Part shown: positions 41,948 to 51,124 of the stretch, piece after piece
Numbering within the stretch: position 1 is the stretch's first letter
Layout: the number at the start of each line of letters is the position of its first letter
NCBI GenBank assembly: GCA_934647235.1
Contig: CAKUFG010000011.1
Coordinates: forward strand, 20,968 to 84,967
Direction: 5' to 3'
DNA from: an uncultured Clostridia bacterium
Lineage (GTDB): Bacteria; Bacillota; Clostridia; Christensenellales; Aristaeellaceae
DNA length: 64,000 bases
Program-made: the position numbers and the translations under genes
Notes under the pieces: model-generated
What the model was told of the DNA's origin: nothing
Database searches by the model: none
What the model saw: the letters and a program-made list of their open reading frames with translations, nothing else

Positions 41948-43050
41948 GGTTCTTCAAGCTCCTCTTTTTTGCTTTCGTTTTCTATCACAGGCAGAACAAC
42001 GCTTTTCACAGCTTCGCGCTTGCGCTGGTCGCTCATGGATGCGTAATGCCGTTTGGTGGTGTTTACATCCGCATGGCCAAGAACATCCGCCACCAGGTAA
42101 ATATCGCCGGTCTCACGGTAGAGACTGGTGCCAAAGGTGCTGCGCAGCTTATGCGGGCTGATTTTCTTTTTCAGCGGCGCAGCCAGCGAGGCGTATTTTT
42201 TGACCAGGTTTTCGACGGCACGCTGCGTGATCCTGCGCCGCTGCATGGACAAAAAAAGCGCTTTTTCATGGCCGGGCAGAGGCTCGGTGGCCATGCGCTC
42301 CTGCAGATACGCCTTGAGCGCGTCCGCCACGCTTTCAGGGAAATAGAGGATCGTCTGGTTGCCGCCCTTGCGCGTGACCAGAAAACCATTCATGGTGAAA
42401 TCCAGATCTTCCAGATCGATGCCAACCAGCTCGCTGACGCGGATGCCTGTGCCCAGGAAGAGCGAAAGAATGGCGACGTCGCGCTTACGGGTCATCTTTT
42501 GATAGCTTTGCTGATGCTTGGAAAGGCCCTCGCCCTGGTCGGCAATCGTCAGCAGGCGCTCCACCTCGTTGGGCTCCAGATACAGAATGGGTTTGCTGTG
42601 GCGCTTGGGCAGGGGGACAAGGGTGGCTACATTGCCGGGAATCAGCTCATTTTTGAACAGATACTCAAAGAACGAGCGCAGCGCGCAAAGCTTGCGCATG
42701 ATGCCCAGCTCGTGATTGTTGACGATCAGCTCGCCGCCTTCGTCGTCGGCGGGCCTGATATACTGCGTTAGATAATCCTGAAAGCCGCGCAGCTGACGCG
42801 CCGTGATCTGGCCGATCTGCTCGGTGGTGATCAGGCGCATATCCGTATCGGCAAACTGCGGCTGCTCGGCGCATAGATACTGAAAGAACAGCCGCAGATC
42901 ATAGGCATAGGCCAATCGGGTGAGGGAGCTGGTGGTTTGCGATATGGCGCTGAAAAAATCCGCGCAGACGTCGGGCAGTTCTGCCTGCAGCTCGCGGATG
43001 CGGCGATTGCGGGCAATTTCGATGCTTTGATGGTAATCGGGTGCAGGCAC
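41944..43050 (-). CDS. Tyrosine recombinase, XerC/XerD-like
   Basis: 368 residues. An N-terminal SAM-like core-binding domain (to about residue 150) precedes the catalytic domain with R204 (GTGIRVSEL), K228 (TRKGGN), H300 and R303 (HKLRSTF), H326 (LGHADVNTT) and nucleophile Y336. All catalytic residues are present. I chose GTG 43050, eight bases after GGAGG; ATG 43065 contains that site. A short repeat motif found at three places nearby begins two bases upstream of that ATG. Its function could be chromosome dimer resolution or a local recombination. Confidence 0.9.
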   Translation of the reverse strand: MPAPDYHQSIEIARNRRIRELQAELPDVCADFFSAISQTTSSLTRLAYAYDLRLFFQYLCAEQPQFADTDMRLITTEQIGQITARQLRGFQDYLTQYIRPADDEGGELIVNNHELGIMRKLCALRSFFEYLFKNELIPGNVATLVPLPKRHSKPILYLEPNEVERLLTIADQGEGLSKHQQSYQKMTRKRDVAILSLFLGTGIRVSELVGIDLEDLDFTMNGFLVTRKGGNQTILYFPESVADALKAYLQERMATEPLPGHEKALFLSMQRRRITQRAVENLVKKYASLAAPLKKKISPHKLRSTFGTSLYRETGDIYLVADVLGHADVNTTKRHYASMSDQRKREAVKSVVLPVIENESKKEELEEP

Positions 43051-43084
43051 GGCTTTTTCCTCCATTCAACTATTCGCAAAAGAC

Positions 43085-43228
43085 ATGATACTACGAACCA
43101 TTACGATTGTCAACCCACAAGCGGCAGGGAAAATGGCTGTATGGAAATGGATAGAGAAAGCCGAAAAGCAAGCGCAGCTCGAACAGCACATTGACATTCC
43201 AAAGCCGTTCGGGAAGCTGCTGCACTGA
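43085..43228 (+). other. Doubtful 47-codon open frame in the AT-rich island
   Basis: It begins inside the left inverted repeat and reads VWKWIEKAEKQAQLEQHI followed by IPKPFGKLLH. It has no Shine-Dalgarno and no recognised family. It may be a remnant of a mobile element gene. Confidence 0.2.
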
Positions 43229-43469
43229 ATTGAAGGAACACTAAAAAGCAAACCTCCACGATATAAAACGCTAAGTAAGCAGATAGATGGTTTATGGCAA
43301 ACAAGAATAAGGATCATTGAGGCTTTAATATAAATAAGATAGCTCTGCCTGAACGCGGCACGACCAGCCCATTATAAAGCAGCACACCCATTGCGTTTCG
43401 CTGCGCATTGGGCTAGGCAATGGCGCGCTTTCAGCACTGTGCAGTCCTTCAATCGCCCCAAAAAGCAAT

Positions 43470-43507
43470 CCAACTATTCGTAAAAGATGCCTTTTGCGAA
43501 TAGTTGG
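43470..43507. repeat. Palindrome downstream of rodA
   Basis: Arms of 17 bases with one G-T mismatch surround ATGC. On the minus strand it lies 29 bases after the rodA stop and is followed by ATTGCTTTTT, so it could also act as the terminator of the elongation operon. Confidence 0.7.
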
Positions 43508-43536
43508 AAATCTGTTTCAGCAACGCATTTGCCCTG

Positions 43537-44820
43537 TTACAGGCTGCTCTGCTTGGCGTGCTTGCCGCGCCGCCACCAGGATCCGCGCTGATTGCGCAGC
43601 ATCAGCGGCGTGTTGATTGCCGTCGCGCTGGAGCGATTCTTAACCACGTTCAGCACCAGGCCGATGCCCGCCATGTTGGTAACAAAGTTGGAGCCGCCGT
43701 AGCTGATAAACGGCAGCGGAATGCCGGTGATGGGCAGCACGCCGATGGTCATGCCGATGTTTTCAATCACATGGGCAAAGAACATGGCCATAACCCCCAC
43801 GATCACCAGCCTGCCAAAGCGATCCATCGTGAAGTGCGCCAAATACAGCATGCGCAGCATCAGCAGAAGATATGCAATGATCACGCCGATGCAGCCGACA
43901 AAGCCAAAGGCCTCGCCCACGGCGGAAAAGATGAAGTCCGTCCAGTCCTCGGGTACATAGTTCAGCTGGCTCAGCGAACCCACCACGAAGGTGCCGATGC
44001 CCGTCTTGCCGCCCGAGCCGATGGCCAGCTGGGAATTGAGGATCTGATAGCCTGCGCTGTTGTAATAGGCCTGCGGGTCCAGGAAGGAAAGAATGCGCTT
44101 AAGGCGGTAGCTTTCCGAGCCGCTGACCATCATATACCCCAGGATTGCGCCGATGCCCACCACGGCCAGCACCAGAATGGTGATCAGCACCCACGGCTCG
44201 GTATCGGCAAAGTAGAGCATCACATAGAAGATTACGCACATGACCAGCACGGAACCTAGCTCGCCCTGCAGCAGCGTCAGACCAGCCGGCAGCAGGAAGA
44301 TACCCAGGTTGTATGCTGCGTTGCGCATGGTGCCAAATGGCTTATCGGTGTTGGACAGGCTGCGCGCCATCATCAGGATGATACCGATTTTGATAAATTC
44401 TGCCGGCTGAATGGTGCGGCCCTTGCCGATGGGAATCCACGCCGTAACACCTGACACGGCCTGGGAGAACAGCGCCAGCACCAGCAGTCCCACAATGCCA
44501 TAGTAAACCAGGCGGCCCTGAATGCGCAGCAGCTCATACGGAATGGCCAGCAAAAAGCCCAGAATAATCGGCGAAACCAGGCAGAAAATGGCCTGCCAGG
44601 AGGCGGAGCTGGAATTGAGGATGTAATTGAGTACCGACAAATCCGTACCCTTTTCAGGATTAAAGGTGGCAATGGCAATACAATACACGCCGAAAATGGC
44701 CAGCGCGTAGGTGATAATCAGCAGCGGGATATCCAGGTGCGCCCGCGTACGGCGATCCTCCGTGGAGGTTATCGCGCCTGAGCCTTGGTGAAAGCTCATC
44801 CTTTTATGCGAGAAAGCCAC
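43537..44820 (-). CDS. rodA: Peptidoglycan glycosyltransferase RodA (SEDS family)
   Basis: 427 residues with about ten membrane helices. SEDS motifs include GRTIQPAEFIKIGIILMMA, YVPEDWTDFIFSAVGEAFG and PFISYGGSNFVTNMAGIGL. RodA polymerises glycan strands during elongation with PBP2, which is encoded two genes upstream. I chose GTG 44820, six bases after AAGGAGG. The first 25 bases overlap the end of the minD-like gene. Confidence 0.95.
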   Translation of the reverse strand: MAFSHKRMSFHQGSGAITSTEDRRTRAHLDIPLLIITYALAIFGVYCIAIATFNPEKGTDLSVLNYILNSSSASWQAIFCLVSPIILGFLLAIPYELLRIQGRLVYYGIVGLLVLALFSQAVSGVTAWIPIGKGRTIQPAEFIKIGIILMMARSLSNTDKPFGTMRNAAYNLGIFLLPAGLTLLQGELGSVLVMCVIFYVMLYFADTEPWVLITILVLAVVGIGAILGYMMVSGSESYRLKRILSFLDPQAYYNSAGYQILNSQLAIGSGGKTGIGTFVVGSLSQLNYVPEDWTDFIFSAVGEAFGFVGCIGVIIAYLLLMLRMLYLAHFTMDRFGRLVIVGVMAMFFAHVIENIGMTIGVLPITGIPLPFISYGGSNFVTNMAGIGLVLNVVKNRSSATAINTPLMLRNQRGSWWRRGKHAKQSSL

Positions 44821-45584
44821 AGTTTCCTCCTTACGCGATCTTGCTTGAGCGGCGTATCGCTGCCGCAAAGCCGATCTGCCGCCTGATCCAGCGCAGTCAG
44901 CCATTGCAGGCTGCGCGCGGCCTGGGCGGCTGCCTTGCGCGCGTCAGCGCTGCCAATGGCATCGTCCATGCATATTGCAGCGCAGAGCGGTAAATCCAGG
45001 TAGCCGGACAGCGCCGCCGCAGCGGCTCCCGGGTCATCCTGTCTGCGTCTGGCGGGCAGCAGCCGATTGACAATCAGGCTGATGACGGCCTCGGGCTGCG
45101 CTTCCCGCAGCAGGGCGGATATGCGCTCCGTGCCGCGCTGGGCAGCGTCGTCCATCGTGGTAATCAGTACCGTCTCATCCGCCATGGCGCACAGGCTGCG
45201 CGTCAGGCTGCCGATCCCGCTGGGCGTATCGATCAGCACATAGTCAAAGCGCTTTTGCAGCCGGGTCAGCAGCTTTTGCAGCTGGGTAATATCGATTTCC
45301 TCCGGCAGTAGATCCTGCGGCGCGGCAAGCAGGCAGGGCAAGCTCTCCCCCACGCCGCGCAGCAGCGCCTGCTCCATGGTACAGTCCTCGCGCGATAAAT
45401 CCAGCCAGTCAAAGACCACCTGATCCTGCAGCCCCAGGCTGAGATCCAATCCGCGCAGCCCGGCGCAGGCGTCCAATAGACATACCTGCGGGGCGCGCGC
45501 GGCCAGCCTTTCCCCCAGTGCCGCCGTCAGCAGCGTTTTTCCAACGCCGCCCTTTCCGGCGGCAAGCGCTACGATTTTTCCCAT
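44796..45584 (-). CDS. MinD/ParA-like ATPase
   Basis: 262 residues. The deviant Walker A motif is GKGGVGKTLLTAAL, followed by LLDACAGLRGLDLSLG and VLIDTPSGIGSLTRSL, which is close to MinD. In many Firmicutes minC and minD sit after mreBCD, so this is probably the division-site selector, but no minC or minE is next to it. The C-terminus ends in a basic stretch (QDRVRRKLWLSRIKG) compatible with a membrane-targeting helix. AAAGGA precedes ATG 45584. Confidence 0.85.
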   Translation of the reverse strand: MGKIVALAAGKGGVGKTLLTAALGERLAARAPQVCLLDACAGLRGLDLSLGLQDQVVFDWLDLSREDCTMEQALLRGVGESLPCLLAAPQDLLPEEIDITQLQKLLTRLQKRFDYVLIDTPSGIGSLTRSLCAMADETVLITTMDDAAQRGTERISALLREAQPEAVISLIVNRLLPARRRQDDPGAAAAALSGYLDLPLCAAICMDDAIGSADARKAAAQAARSLQWLTALDQAADRLCGSDTPLKQDRVRRKLWLSRIKG

Positions 45585-45622
45585 TTTCTTTCCTTTTATT
45601 TTATTGATGGTTTTAGATGGCG

Positions 45623-48136
45623 TTATGGCATCAGCTCGTTGCCGGGCACCACGGCCATCTCGCCGGTATCCTTGGTCTGCTCGTCCATCCACCAGGTAAT
45701 AAACTCCTTTACAGCCGTTGCCGCGCGGCCGCCGGCATAGCCGTTCGGGATAAAACACACGATGGCGATTTCGGCCTGTTCATAGGGCGTCAGCGCGCAG
45801 AACCAGGCGTTGTTCTCCAGATCCAGCTTGATCTTGCCGATCGTCACCTGAGACGTACCGGTTTTCGCCCAGATGTCTTCTCTATATTTCCAGTTCTTAA
45901 ACTGCTTATCTGCAGTACCGGAGTCGTCTACTACGCCCGCCATACCTGCCTTGATGTAGGGCAAATATTCCGCCGCGCCCTCTAAGGTATTAAAGCGGCT
46001 GGCCTTGCGCTTGGAAATAACCTCGCCCTCAGGCGAAATGATGGAATCGATGATGTTTACGTTCCACACGATGCCGCCGTTTGCCAGGGCCGCGATGTAG
46101 CGGGACATGGCGATGGGCGTAACCATCGTAATGCCCTGCCCGATGGCGGTCTGGATTTCCATGCTGCCGCCCCATTTGATATCGTTCAGGTAAATGTAGA
46201 TATCGCCGACCGTGGCGCTCATGATAACGATATCGCGGGTCATGTTCAATTCTTCCATCAAGATGGGCTGAATGGAGCTTACCCACTTATCCTGGCCGGT
46301 GGATACGGCCATATCCATCAGACGCTTCACGCACTTGTTCAGGCGCGTTTCATCATAGGAGACGCCGTATTTTGCGCCGACATTCTGCAGGTGCTGCTTC
46401 ACCTTGGCCGCTACCAGCATGGGCTGCCAGGTGCGCTGCTCGTCCAGGGAAACCGTAGAATCGTACAGCATGGTCTGGTTGCCCACGATGCCGCGCTTTT
46501 CACCGGGCAGATCGATGCCCGTTTTGCTGGTCAGACCGATATCTACCGAGTACTGATACAGCAGCGTGCTGCCGCTGTCGCCGTACAGGCGATGGCCCAG
46601 CTCGTAGAAGAAATAGTTGCAGGATTTTGATAGACCTTTTATGATATCCAGATTCTGATGATCCTTGTTTCGTACAGTCTTATTTGCCCAGCAGGTGGGC
46701 GCTTCGTTTACGTTTTTGGTGTATTCTGTATAGGGGCCCTTATCGCTGATGGTGGTCATTGGGGTGATCTTCTTATTGACCAGCGCGGCAAGGGCCGTGA
46801 CCATTTTGAACGTAGAGCCTGGCTCGGCGCGCTGCTGGATGGCGTAGTTCATCATCACGTTGCGCTCGTCGGTCAGGATAGCCGCAGCCTCCTCGCCGCC
46901 GGCGATCAGGACGTTGAGATCGTAGGTGGGATACTGCGCCATGGCCAGCACGTTGCCGTTGTCAACATCCAACACCAGAAATACGCCCGTATCGGCCAAT
47001 TGCAGCGGATACTTGTCCCAATCGCGTTCGCTCAGCTTTTCCTTGTTGGTTTCCAGCCAGTTGGCCTCGGCCATCTTGGATTCCTGATCGGCGCGCACGG
47101 TGCGGACGTTATCCTCGATGGCGCGCTCGGCGGCCTGCTGATAGCTGGCGATGATGGTCAGCTTGACGTTGTTGCCGTCCTGGGGCTCGGAGGACGAAAT
47201 CTCGCGGGTCAGCTTGCCGTTGCTGTCCTTTTCCATGATGCGGGTGCCGGAGCGGGAGGAGATGTTTTCCGTCAGCCAGCTTTCCATGCTGGCTTCAATG
47301 CCGTCCCTGCCGATGGTATCGGTCAGCTTATAGCCCTGCGGTTCCAGCTCGCTGTAATAGGTTTCGTAGGAAGAGATAGGGCCGACGTAGCCGATGACCT
47401 GCGAGGCCAGCGCTCCGCGCGGATAAACGCGCTTGGAGCCGATTTCGATAGCGAAGCCGTCCAGCATCATGCTGCGGCCCTCGATCTCCGACACCGTGGC
47501 GTAGCTGACGTCCTTTGCAATGACCACGGGCAGGGAGTTGTACAGGTTCATCTGCATTTCATTGTAGATGGCCATTACCTTGAGCACCGTTTCCTCATCG
47601 GGAGCCTGATCCAGCTGCGCAAACTGATAGCGGCCGTAGAGGAACTGATAGGCGACTTCGGGATCATCGTATTTGGTCTCGGTGATATAGTGGTTGCTGC
47701 GCCACTGCTGGCTGCGGGTATTCCAGGCGGCCTCTGAAATGCCGTCGCCGAACTGGTACTGCCACATGCCGTTTTCATCGCGGCCGATGACAAAATCCAC
47801 GCACAGCTCGCCGCCGTACTTTTCGATGATCTGAATGGCCTCGATGATGGACTTGGTGTAATTGAGATAATCAGCCTTTTTGCTCTTGGAAGCGTCGCGG
47901 TAGAAGGTGACGTTGTAAACGTCCTCCGTCATGGCCAGGATGACGGAATCCGCGTCGGTAATCATACCGCGCTTGCCGGTGGTGCGGATGGTCTTGATGC
48001 TCTTTCTGCCGGCGGAATCGGAGTAGCCCTCGCCCTTGACCAGCTGAAGCTGGGCAAGCCCGTAAACGATATAGGCAAAAGCCCCGAAAATAACCAATAG
48101 CGCCAGCAAAATGCGCAGGGTGTGTGATTTTTTCAT
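45623..48136 (-). CDS. mrdA: Penicillin-binding protein 2 (class B transpeptidase, elongation type)
   Basis: 837 residues, longer than usual. One N-terminal membrane helix (residues 9-30) precedes the pedestal region and the transpeptidase domain with active serine S441 (EPGSTFKMVT), SCN in LSKSCNYFF and KTGT near residue 758. It crosslinks new peptidoglycan on the cell side wall. An insert-like region around residues 600-670 (QNVGAKYGVSYDETRLNKCV) contributes to the extra length. It lies between mreD and minD in the elongation operon. Confidence 0.94.
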   Translation of the reverse strand: MKKSHTLRILLALLVIFGAFAYIVYGLAQLQLVKGEGYSDSAGRKSIKTIRTTGKRGMITDADSVILAMTEDVYNVTFYRDASKSKKADYLNYTKSIIEAIQIIEKYGGELCVDFVIGRDENGMWQYQFGDGISEAAWNTRSQQWRSNHYITETKYDDPEVAYQFLYGRYQFAQLDQAPDEETVLKVMAIYNEMQMNLYNSLPVVIAKDVSYATVSEIEGRSMMLDGFAIEIGSKRVYPRGALASQVIGYVGPISSYETYYSELEPQGYKLTDTIGRDGIEASMESWLTENISSRSGTRIMEKDSNGKLTREISSSEPQDGNNVKLTIIASYQQAAERAIEDNVRTVRADQESKMAEANWLETNKEKLSERDWDKYPLQLADTGVFLVLDVDNGNVLAMAQYPTYDLNVLIAGGEEAAAILTDERNVMMNYAIQQRAEPGSTFKMVTALAALVNKKITPMTTISDKGPYTEYTKNVNEAPTCWANKTVRNKDHQNLDIIKGLSKSCNYFFYELGHRLYGDSGSTLLYQYSVDIGLTSKTGIDLPGEKRGIVGNQTMLYDSTVSLDEQRTWQPMLVAAKVKQHLQNVGAKYGVSYDETRLNKCVKRLMDMAVSTGQDKWVSSIQPILMEELNMTRDIVIMSATVGDIYIYLNDIKWGGSMEIQTAIGQGITMVTPIAMSRYIAALANGGIVWNVNIIDSIISPEGEVISKRKASRFNTLEGAAEYLPYIKAGMAGVVDDSGTADKQFKNWKYREDIWAKTGTSQVTIGKIKLDLENNAWFCALTPYEQAEIAIVCFIPNGYAGGRAATAVKEFITWWMDEQTKDTGEMAVVPGNELMP

Positions 48137-48142
48137 GATCGT

Positions 48143-48709
48143 TTATTCCTGTTCTCCTTCAACCAGAGCGCGCTTTACGCGCCCGCCGTACATGCGCAGG
48201 AATGCGCGCACGGGCAGCATCAATACTACGGCCAGCGCGCCGGTATAAACCACGGACAGCAGCGCACGGGCAATCAGGTGCATGGAAAGCTCCGCGCCCG
48301 ACAGCGTAAGATAGGTAAGCAGAATGGTTTCGATTCCGGCGGAGATGCACATGGCGTCCAGCGGAATGCGGATGTGCGGGTTGACGTCGCGGGTGTTCTT
48401 TTCGCGATTGCGGCGCATTTCGCGCTTTTCATCGCTCATATCGGAGAAAAACTGGGCAAACAGCATGCTGACCGCCGGATAGACCACCGCGTAAAAGCCG
48501 CCGACAGTGGATGTCATCACCTCAAGCAGAATGCCTGTGATGCAGGACGCGCCAAAGGCGTACTTTTTGCCCAGGGACACGGTCAATATGGCGATATTGA
48601 CCGCCAGAAGATTGGCGACCACGCCGCCGATTTTGAGCTGATTCATGGCGCACACCTGAAACAGATAGGCCAGGATCGTCAGCAGCAGCGCCTTGAGCAC
48701 CTTGCGCAT
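48143..48709 (-). CDS. mreD: Rod shape-determining protein MreD
   Basis: 188 residues with about five membrane helices (LLLTILAYLFQVC, VVANLLAVNIAILTVSLG, AFGASCITGILLEVMTSTVGGFYAVVYP). A charged cytoplasmic loop (SDEKREMRRNREKN) is present. It is a membrane part of the elongasome. The start follows the mreC stop by one base and the stop precedes pbp2 by 6 bases. Confidence 0.88.
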   Translation of the reverse strand: MRKVLKALLLTILAYLFQVCAMNQLKIGGVVANLLAVNIAILTVSLGKKYAFGASCITGILLEVMTSTVGGFYAVVYPAVSMLFAQFFSDMSDEKREMRRNREKNTRDVNPHIRIPLDAMCISAGIETILLTYLTLSGAELSMHLIARALLSVVYTGALAVVLMLPVRAFLRMYGGRVKRALVEGEQE

Positions 48710-48710
48710 A

Positions 48711-50027
48711 TCAATCCGCCTCCTGGGTCATATCGCTGAGCGAGAAGGTGGGCGTGGGCGAAGGCGTGGGCTCGGGCGTAGGCGTAGGCTCAGGCGTGGG
48801 CGTGCCGGGAACATCCTGATAGGACAGGTTGCCCGTGGGCCGCGGGGTCTGCGTCTGACCGGGCTGCGGGGTGGAAGCATCATCCGCTGCGGGCGTTTCA
48901 TCGGGGCCCGGCGTTTGCTGCATATCCTGATCGGGATTGGGAGTGGGCGTATCGCTTACGTTGAAGTCGCCGATGCCATCCAGCGTAAAGGTAGGCACGG
49001 GACGCGCCGTGGGCAGGCTGGAGGATACCAGGCCGTCGCTGCCATCGCGCTGCTCCGCCTGCTCGGCATAGGAAGGCGTGTAGCGGTAGACGATTACATG
49101 CTCGATGCGCTCAAAGTCCACAATCGGCTCGATGACCACATAGGACTTGCCCTCTTCCATGCCGCGCGTGCTCTCGCGCACCACGCCGATGGGAATGCCC
49201 TTGGGAAACTCCATGCCAACGCCCGAGGTAACCACCGTGTCGCCCTGGCGGGGCAGGTGGTTATCGCTCAGGTAATACATGCGGCACATGGCCTCGCCGT
49301 TTACGCCCAGAGTCCCCTTGACGGTGCCCTGATAGCGGGTGGATTCAATCAGCGCGGAAATGCTGGTATCGCTGCTGATGATGGACTGCACCTTGGCGGT
49401 GGTCTCGGTTACATCGTAGGTATACCCCACCAGACCGCCGGACTTGACCACGGCCATATAGTTCTGAATGCCCTGCTTGGTGCCGACGTTGATGGTAAAG
49501 GTGGAGAAATAGTTGGTGCTGTCGCTGGCAATCACGCGCGCGGGCACGCCGTCAAACTGCGAATGGGTCTGCATTTCGTCCATCAGATCCTGATACTCGT
49601 TGAGCTGGTTCTCCAGCTCATTCACGCGCATGACCTGGCTGAGCAGATCATCATACTGCTCATAGAGCTTTTCATATTCGTACTCGATGTTGCTGCGCAG
49701 CTTCAGCCGCTTTAGATAGTCAAAAAACCAGCCCGTACCGGAGGAAAAAGCCTCCTCCACGGGGCGCATCACATTGGCGACCACGCGGCGCGGCAGATCC
49801 AGCACTGAGATTTCCGGGAAAAACTGCGATGCGATCATACAGCCGATTACGCCCAACAGCACCACCACAATCAGCGCGAAGGCTGTATTGCGCAGGCGAT
49901 GCCTGGCCTCGGTATGATCCTTCTTTTTGCCTGCGCCGCGCTTTGCGCTTTGCTGCTGCGTCGCTTCAGCATCCTGCTGCTGCGGGGCGTTATCCTTTTT
50001 CTTTTTATGCGGCAATTTAAGGGGCAT
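48711..50027 (-). CDS. mreC: Rod shape-determining protein MreC with Pro/Thr-rich tail
   Basis: 438 residues. A basic cytoplasmic start (residues 1-48), a membrane helix (TAFALIVVVLLGVIGCMIASQ), a coiled coil and the beta-barrel MreC domain (VIASDSTNYFSTFTINVGTKQGIQ, VTSGVGMEFPKGIPIG) end near residue 320. The remaining 110 residues form an exported tail of TPTPEP-type repeats that core MreC does not need; it may span the wall. MreC links MreB to PBP2. It lies 26 bases after mreB. Confidence 0.94.
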   Translation of the reverse strand: MPLKLPHKKKKDNAPQQQDAEATQQQSAKRGAGKKKDHTEARHRLRNTAFALIVVVLLGVIGCMIASQFFPEISVLDLPRRVVANVMRPVEEAFSSGTGWFFDYLKRLKLRSNIEYEYEKLYEQYDDLLSQVMRVNELENQLNEYQDLMDEMQTHSQFDGVPARVIASDSTNYFSTFTINVGTKQGIQNYMAVVKSGGLVGYTYDVTETTAKVQSIISSDTSISALIESTRYQGTVKGTLGVNGEAMCRMYYLSDNHLPRQGDTVVTSGVGMEFPKGIPIGVVRESTRGMEEGKSYVVIEPIVDFERIEHVIVYRYTPSYAEQAEQRDGSDGLVSSSLPTARPVPTFTLDGIGDFNVSDTPTPNPDQDMQQTPGPDETPAADDASTPQPGQTQTPRPTGNLSYQDVPGTPTPEPTPTPEPTPSPTPTFSLSDMTQEAD

Positions 50028-50053
50028 GCGTTTCCTCCGACAATGCTAAAGAA

Positions 50054-51106
50054 TTAGAAGGTGGTTTCCTCCTCGTCATCGCGCTGCGGGGCGCTCTGGC
50101 ACATCCGCTGCAGCAGCTCCAGATCCTCCGCCAGCTGGCCAATGCCCAGCGCCGCGCAGTCCATGGGCTCCTTGGCCAGCAGCACGGGCATGTCCAGCTC
50201 AGTGGCGATAAAGCGATCCATGCCGCACAGCAGCGCGCCGCCGCCGGTCAGGTGGATGCCGCTGCGCATCACATCGCCTGCAAGCTCGGGCGGCGTGCGC
50301 TCCAGCACGTACTGGATGGCGGCCAGAATGGCCTGGCAGGGCGCTTTGAGCGCCTCATAAACCATGGTAGAGGTGATTTCCGCCGTCTGCGGCAGATTGG
50401 TCACCAGGTCGCGGCCGCGCACAAACGCGCGGCGCACGTCGTTCATGGGCAGAGCCGCGCCCAGATCAAACTTTACATCCTCGGCCGTGCGGTCGCCGAT
50501 CAGCATGTTGAACTCACGCTTGATAAAATTGGTAATCGCGGCATCCATGCGAATGCCGCCCACGCGCACGGAGCGCGACACCACAATGCCGCCCAGCGAT
50601 ATGACCGCCACCTCGGTGGTGCCGCCGCCGATATCCACCACCATGCTGCCGCGCGGCTCAAACACCGGCAGCCCGGAGCCCAGTGCCGCGGCAAAGGGCT
50701 TTTCAATCAGGTGCAGCGCGCCCTTGCGGATGCCCGCATTCTCGGCGGCCTCGCGCACGGCGCGGCGCTCGATGGCCGTGACGCGGCTGGGGATGGTAAT
50801 CAGCCCGCGCGGGCGAACCAGGCGCGACATGCCGATGGCCTTGCGGATGAAAAACTCCAGCATGTACTCGGTCATATCGTAGTCCTTGATCACGCCGTCC
50901 TCAAGCGGGCGGACGGATTGGTATTCGCCCGTGGTGCGGCCCAGCATCAGGCGCGCATCCTCGCCAAAGGCCTTTACGCTTTTCTTCTGGCCGCCGGTTA
51001 CTACCATCAGCGTAGGCTCGTTGAGCACCACGCCCTTGTGCTTTACATAGACCAGTGTATTTGAAGTGCCCAGATCAATACCGATATCGGGGGCGATAAT
51101 TGCCAT
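50054..51106 (-). CDS. mreB: Rod shape-determining protein MreB
   Basis: 350 residues. The actin-like ATPase has IGIDLGTSNTLVYVKHKGVV, VVDIGGGTTEVAVISLGG and HLTGGGALLCGMD. It forms membrane-bound filaments that direct side-wall synthesis. The organism is therefore probably rod-shaped. It is the second gene of maf-mreB-mreC-mreD-pbp2-minD-rodA. The stop is 26 bases before mreC. Confidence 0.97.
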   Translation of the reverse strand: MAIIAPDIGIDLGTSNTLVYVKHKGVVLNEPTLMVVTGGQKKSVKAFGEDARLMLGRTTGEYQSVRPLEDGVIKDYDMTEYMLEFFIRKAIGMSRLVRPRGLITIPSRVTAIERRAVREAAENAGIRKGALHLIEKPFAAALGSGLPVFEPRGSMVVDIGGGTTEVAVISLGGIVVSRSVRVGGIRMDAAITNFIKREFNMLIGDRTAEDVKFDLGAALPMNDVRRAFVRGRDLVTNLPQTAEITSTMVYEALKAPCQAILAAIQYVLERTPPELAGDVMRSGIHLTGGGALLCGMDRFIATELDMPVLLAKEPMDCAALGIGQLAEDLELLQRMCQSAPQRDDEEETTF

Positions 51107-51124
51107 ATCTGCACATCCTTATAT

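Larger units (their letters stand above)
43067..43507. repeat. AT-rich island bounded by inverted repeats
   Basis: CAACTATTCGCAAAAGACAT at 43067-43086 and the reverse complement of 43487-43506 differ at one of 20 bases. A third copy, CAACTATTCGTAAAAG, lies at 43471-43486 in the same orientation as the first, making 43470-43507 a near-perfect palindrome with a four-base centre (ATGC). The 380 bases between are visibly richer in A and T than the surroundings and hold no convincing gene. A 47-codon plus-strand frame (43085-43228) has no ribosome site. Confidence 0.8.

Noticed and set aside
43470..43507. Palindrome considered as the chromosomal dif site
   Set aside because: It does not resemble the known Firmicute dif arms, and three copies occur within 440 bases; kept instead as a possible site of the local recombinase.
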